Assembly: GCA_015060765.1 (NCBI GenBank)
Contig: SUXW01000008.1
Span: forward strand, 1-64,000
Origin: Bacteroides sp.
GTDB taxonomy: Bacteria > Bacteroidota > Bacteroidia > Bacteroidales > Bacteroidaceae
DNA length: 64,000 nucleotides
Direction of reading: 5' to 3'
The position numbers and the translations under genes are program-made. Shown one piece after another: positions 62,617-64,000 of the stretch (position 1 is its first letter; every line of letters starts with the position of its first letter). Under the pieces are notes generated by a model that saw only the letters and a program-made list of their open reading frames with translations, ran no database searches and was not told where the DNA came from.

Positions 62617-63378
62617 TTAATGTTCGTGATGGCATTTCAATACCCGATGTGGGAATGTGCCGTGTCCCAACATTTCAATCGGACAACCGAAATGCTCTTC
62701 CAACCACTCGGTCGGTAGTTCGGTATGTGGATGATAATGTACGGTTTCGTTCACGCAAGCGATGGTCTTTACATTTTTCAGTACGGTACCGATATCATGA
62801 CTTACCAGCACAATGGCCCGTTCCCTATTAATCTCTTCCAGTAAGGAATAGAGTTTGGTCTCGAATCGTTTGTCGATGTAGGTATTCGGTTCATCCAGAA
62901 TAACCACTTCGGGATTGGATACTAAAGCACGTCCTAACAGAGTGCGTTGTAACTGTCCTCCGCTTAATTCGCCGATAGCTCTTTCTTCCAATCCTTCCAG
63001 TCCCATGCGGGCAATGATTTGCCGTACTTGTTCGTGGTGTGCCTTGTTGTATCGTTGGAGCAGAGGCTTTTGTTTGCTCAGTCCCGACAGAATGACTTCG
63101 TAAACGGATATGGGAAATTTCCGGTCGATGCTGTTGTATTGCGGCAGGTATCCCATGTTAATGTTGGATACTTCTTTTCCGTTCTTGAAAAAACGGATGT
63201 TTCCCTGCTCGGGCTTGTGTAGCCCCAAAATGCATTTTACAAGCGTGGTCTTTCCTCCTCCGTTCGGTCCGATAATGCCCAGAAAGTCCCGTTCGTATAC
63301 AGTCAGATTCACTTGACTGAGTACGGTCTTGCCTTCGTATGCGGCATTGAGGTTGCTTATTTGGATAATGCTGTTCAT
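62617..63378 (-). CDS. ABC-transporter ATPase (ZnuC/MntB-like)
   Basis: A 253-residue ATPase: Walker A GIIGPNGGGKTTLVKCILGL, the Q-loop MGYLPQYN, the signature IGELSGGQLQRTLLGRALVSNP, Walker B EVVILDEPNTYID, and the H-loop LVSHDI. The last 40 residues contain several His and Cys (HYHPHTELP, HGTFPHRVLKCHHEH), which may bind metal. It overlaps mnmD by 4 bases and precedes the substrate-binding protein gene by 10. Confidence 0.92.
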   Translation of the reverse strand: MNSIIQISNLNAAYEGKTVLSQVNLTVYERDFLGIIGPNGGGKTTLVKCILGLHKPEQGNIRFFKNGKEVSNINMGYLPQYNSIDRKFPISVYEVILSGLSKQKPLLQRYNKAHHEQVRQIIARMGLEGLEERAIGELSGGQLQRTLLGRALVSNPEVVILDEPNTYIDKRFETKLYSLLEEINRERAIVLVSHDIGTVLKNVKTIACVNETVHYHPHTELPTEWLEEHFGCPIEMLGHGTFPHRVLKCHHEH

Positions 63379-64000
63379 TTCTTTGTAGCTCGTAATATTT
63401 CTCTTTTTCCTCCAGGAGGCCCGGGAAGTCGTTCTACTTCAAATCCAGCACTCTGCAACATCCGTCTCACTACACCTTTGGCGCAATAGGTTGTCAGTAT
63501 GCCGCCTTCGTTCAATACCTCATAAAGGTGGTCAAAGAATTTTTGTTCCCACATTTCGGGTTGCTTTTCTGGGGCGAAGGCATCGAAATAAATGATGTCG
63601 TAACCCTTTTCAAAGGTAAAACAAGTGAAATCCCCTTCAATCTTGTGCAAAGTAAACAAGGAGGAAAGTGCTGCGTCCATCTCCCAAGGCGCTTCGTGAA
63701 TGGCAAAATACTGCTCTTCGCTTCCTTGGTTGACAATAGCAGGATAATCCAATTTCCGTATGGTCCCCATATCCAGAGGGTAACGTTCTATACCGGTGTA
63801 ATGTATCTTCCTTCCGGCTTTTTCTGCTTCAAGGAAAGTGAGGAAACAGTTCAGCCCTGTTCCTAAACCTATTTCCAATATCCGAGGATGAGGCACCGAC
63901 GAATGCTTCAGTCCCATATCAATAAAGATATGCTGTGATTCGGTCAAAGCTCCTTTGACTGAATGATAATGTTCATCCAGCTCGGGTACATAGAGCGTAT
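63375..64000 (-). CDS. tRNA 5-methylaminomethyl-2-thiouridine methyltransferase (MnmD-like), N-terminus outside window
   Basis: The frame runs to the right edge, reading TLYVPELDEHYHSVKGALTESQHIFI at its visible start, which is the family's usual N-terminal region. The methyltransferase core follows (PRILEIGLGTGLNCFLTFLEA, DIIYFDAFAPEKQPEMWEQKFFDHLY, GGILTTYCAKGVVRRMLQSAGFEVERLPGPPGGKREILRA). This is the stand-alone methyltransferase half of E. coli MnmC, lacking the FAD oxidase half. It modifies the wobble uridine of some tRNAs. At least 208 residues are present. Overlap of 4 bases with the ABC ATPase gene suggests coupling. Confidence 0.9.
   Translation of the reverse strand, partial: TLYVPELDEHYHSVKGALTESQHIFIDMGLKHSSVPHPRILEIGLGTGLNCFLTFLEAEKAGRKIHYTGIERYPLDMGTIRKLDYPAIVNQGSEEQYFAIHEAPWEMDAALSSLFTLHKIEGDFTCFTFEKGYDIIYFDAFAPEKQPEMWEQKFFDHLYEVLNEGGILTTYCAKGVVRRMLQSAGFEVERLPGPPGGKREILRATKK

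Noticed and set aside
1-64000. CRISPR arrays, rRNA operon, insertion sequences, phage genes
   Set aside because: No regularly spaced direct repeats with unique spacers, no rRNA sequence, no transposase or phage structural motif is visible.

Overview
The window looks like chromosomal DNA of a gut Bacteroidales member (Bacteroides/Phocaeicola-like). The evidence is the promoter form (TTTG or TTG, then 19-21 bp, then TAnnTTTG), which precedes many genes, the near absence of Shine-Dalgarno sites, many MKK...C lipoprotein signals, a long IspG, an NptA-PhoU type Na/Pi carrier, a DUF6242-type lipoprotein and a two-component-propeller sensor. The genus is inference; no 16S rRNA is present. Most of the window is conserved housekeeping DNA with compact operons. 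I see no insertion sequence, phage, CRISPR array or integrase other than a housekeeping XerD-type recombinase.

Left part (1-10.9 kb): end of pckA, a lipoprotein nitroreductase, typA, a membrane-tethered response regulator with an AraC output domain, rpsO, the mtnN-luxS pair (SAH recycling/AI-2), a YfhO-family membrane protein, and a propeller-type sensor that stops right after its membrane anchor with no kinase. The tethered regulator and the kinase-less sensor together hold the two ends of a Bacteroides hybrid two-component system but no histidine kinase; this is the most unusual regulatory arrangement here.

Glycan region (11.1-19.2 kb): two glycosyltransferases on the minus strand, an 809-bp gene-free gap with clustered repeats, a plus-strand membrane acyltransferase, then LicD, two GT2 enzymes and a Wzx-type flippase whose genes follow metG directly and probably share its promoter. 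The stretch from about 13.9 to 17.7 kb is visibly more AT-rich than its neighbours, which suggests acquired or fast-evolving surface-glycan genes.

Middle (19.2-44.7 kb): metG, a ComM-like ATPase, a thioredoxin-fold lipoprotein lacking its redox cysteines, an abundant-type TPR/OmpA-like lipoprotein, xerD diverging from the aroQ-pyk-O-methyltransferase-rbfA-FtsX permease cluster, an envelope operon (DUF6242 lipoprotein-uppS-bamA-ompH-ompH, then murI after a hairpin), ribD diverging from prmC-recX-comF, then pyrE, a small SRPBCC protein, argH and an aldo/keto reductase.

Right part (44.8-64 kb): tRNA-Gly and tRNA-Leu, a secreted esterase, a secreted 5'-nucleotidase-like phosphatase, two identical tandem tRNA-Asn genes, an S41 processing protease, the minus-strand cluster nucleoside kinase-rpoN-PAP2-gcvH-purE-ispG, a Na/Pi symporter followed by oxyR and ahpC/ahpF (peroxide defence), and a minus-strand mnmD-znuC-znuA cluster without a permease gene. 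Positions of promoters, terminators and inverted repeats were read by eye and are predictions.
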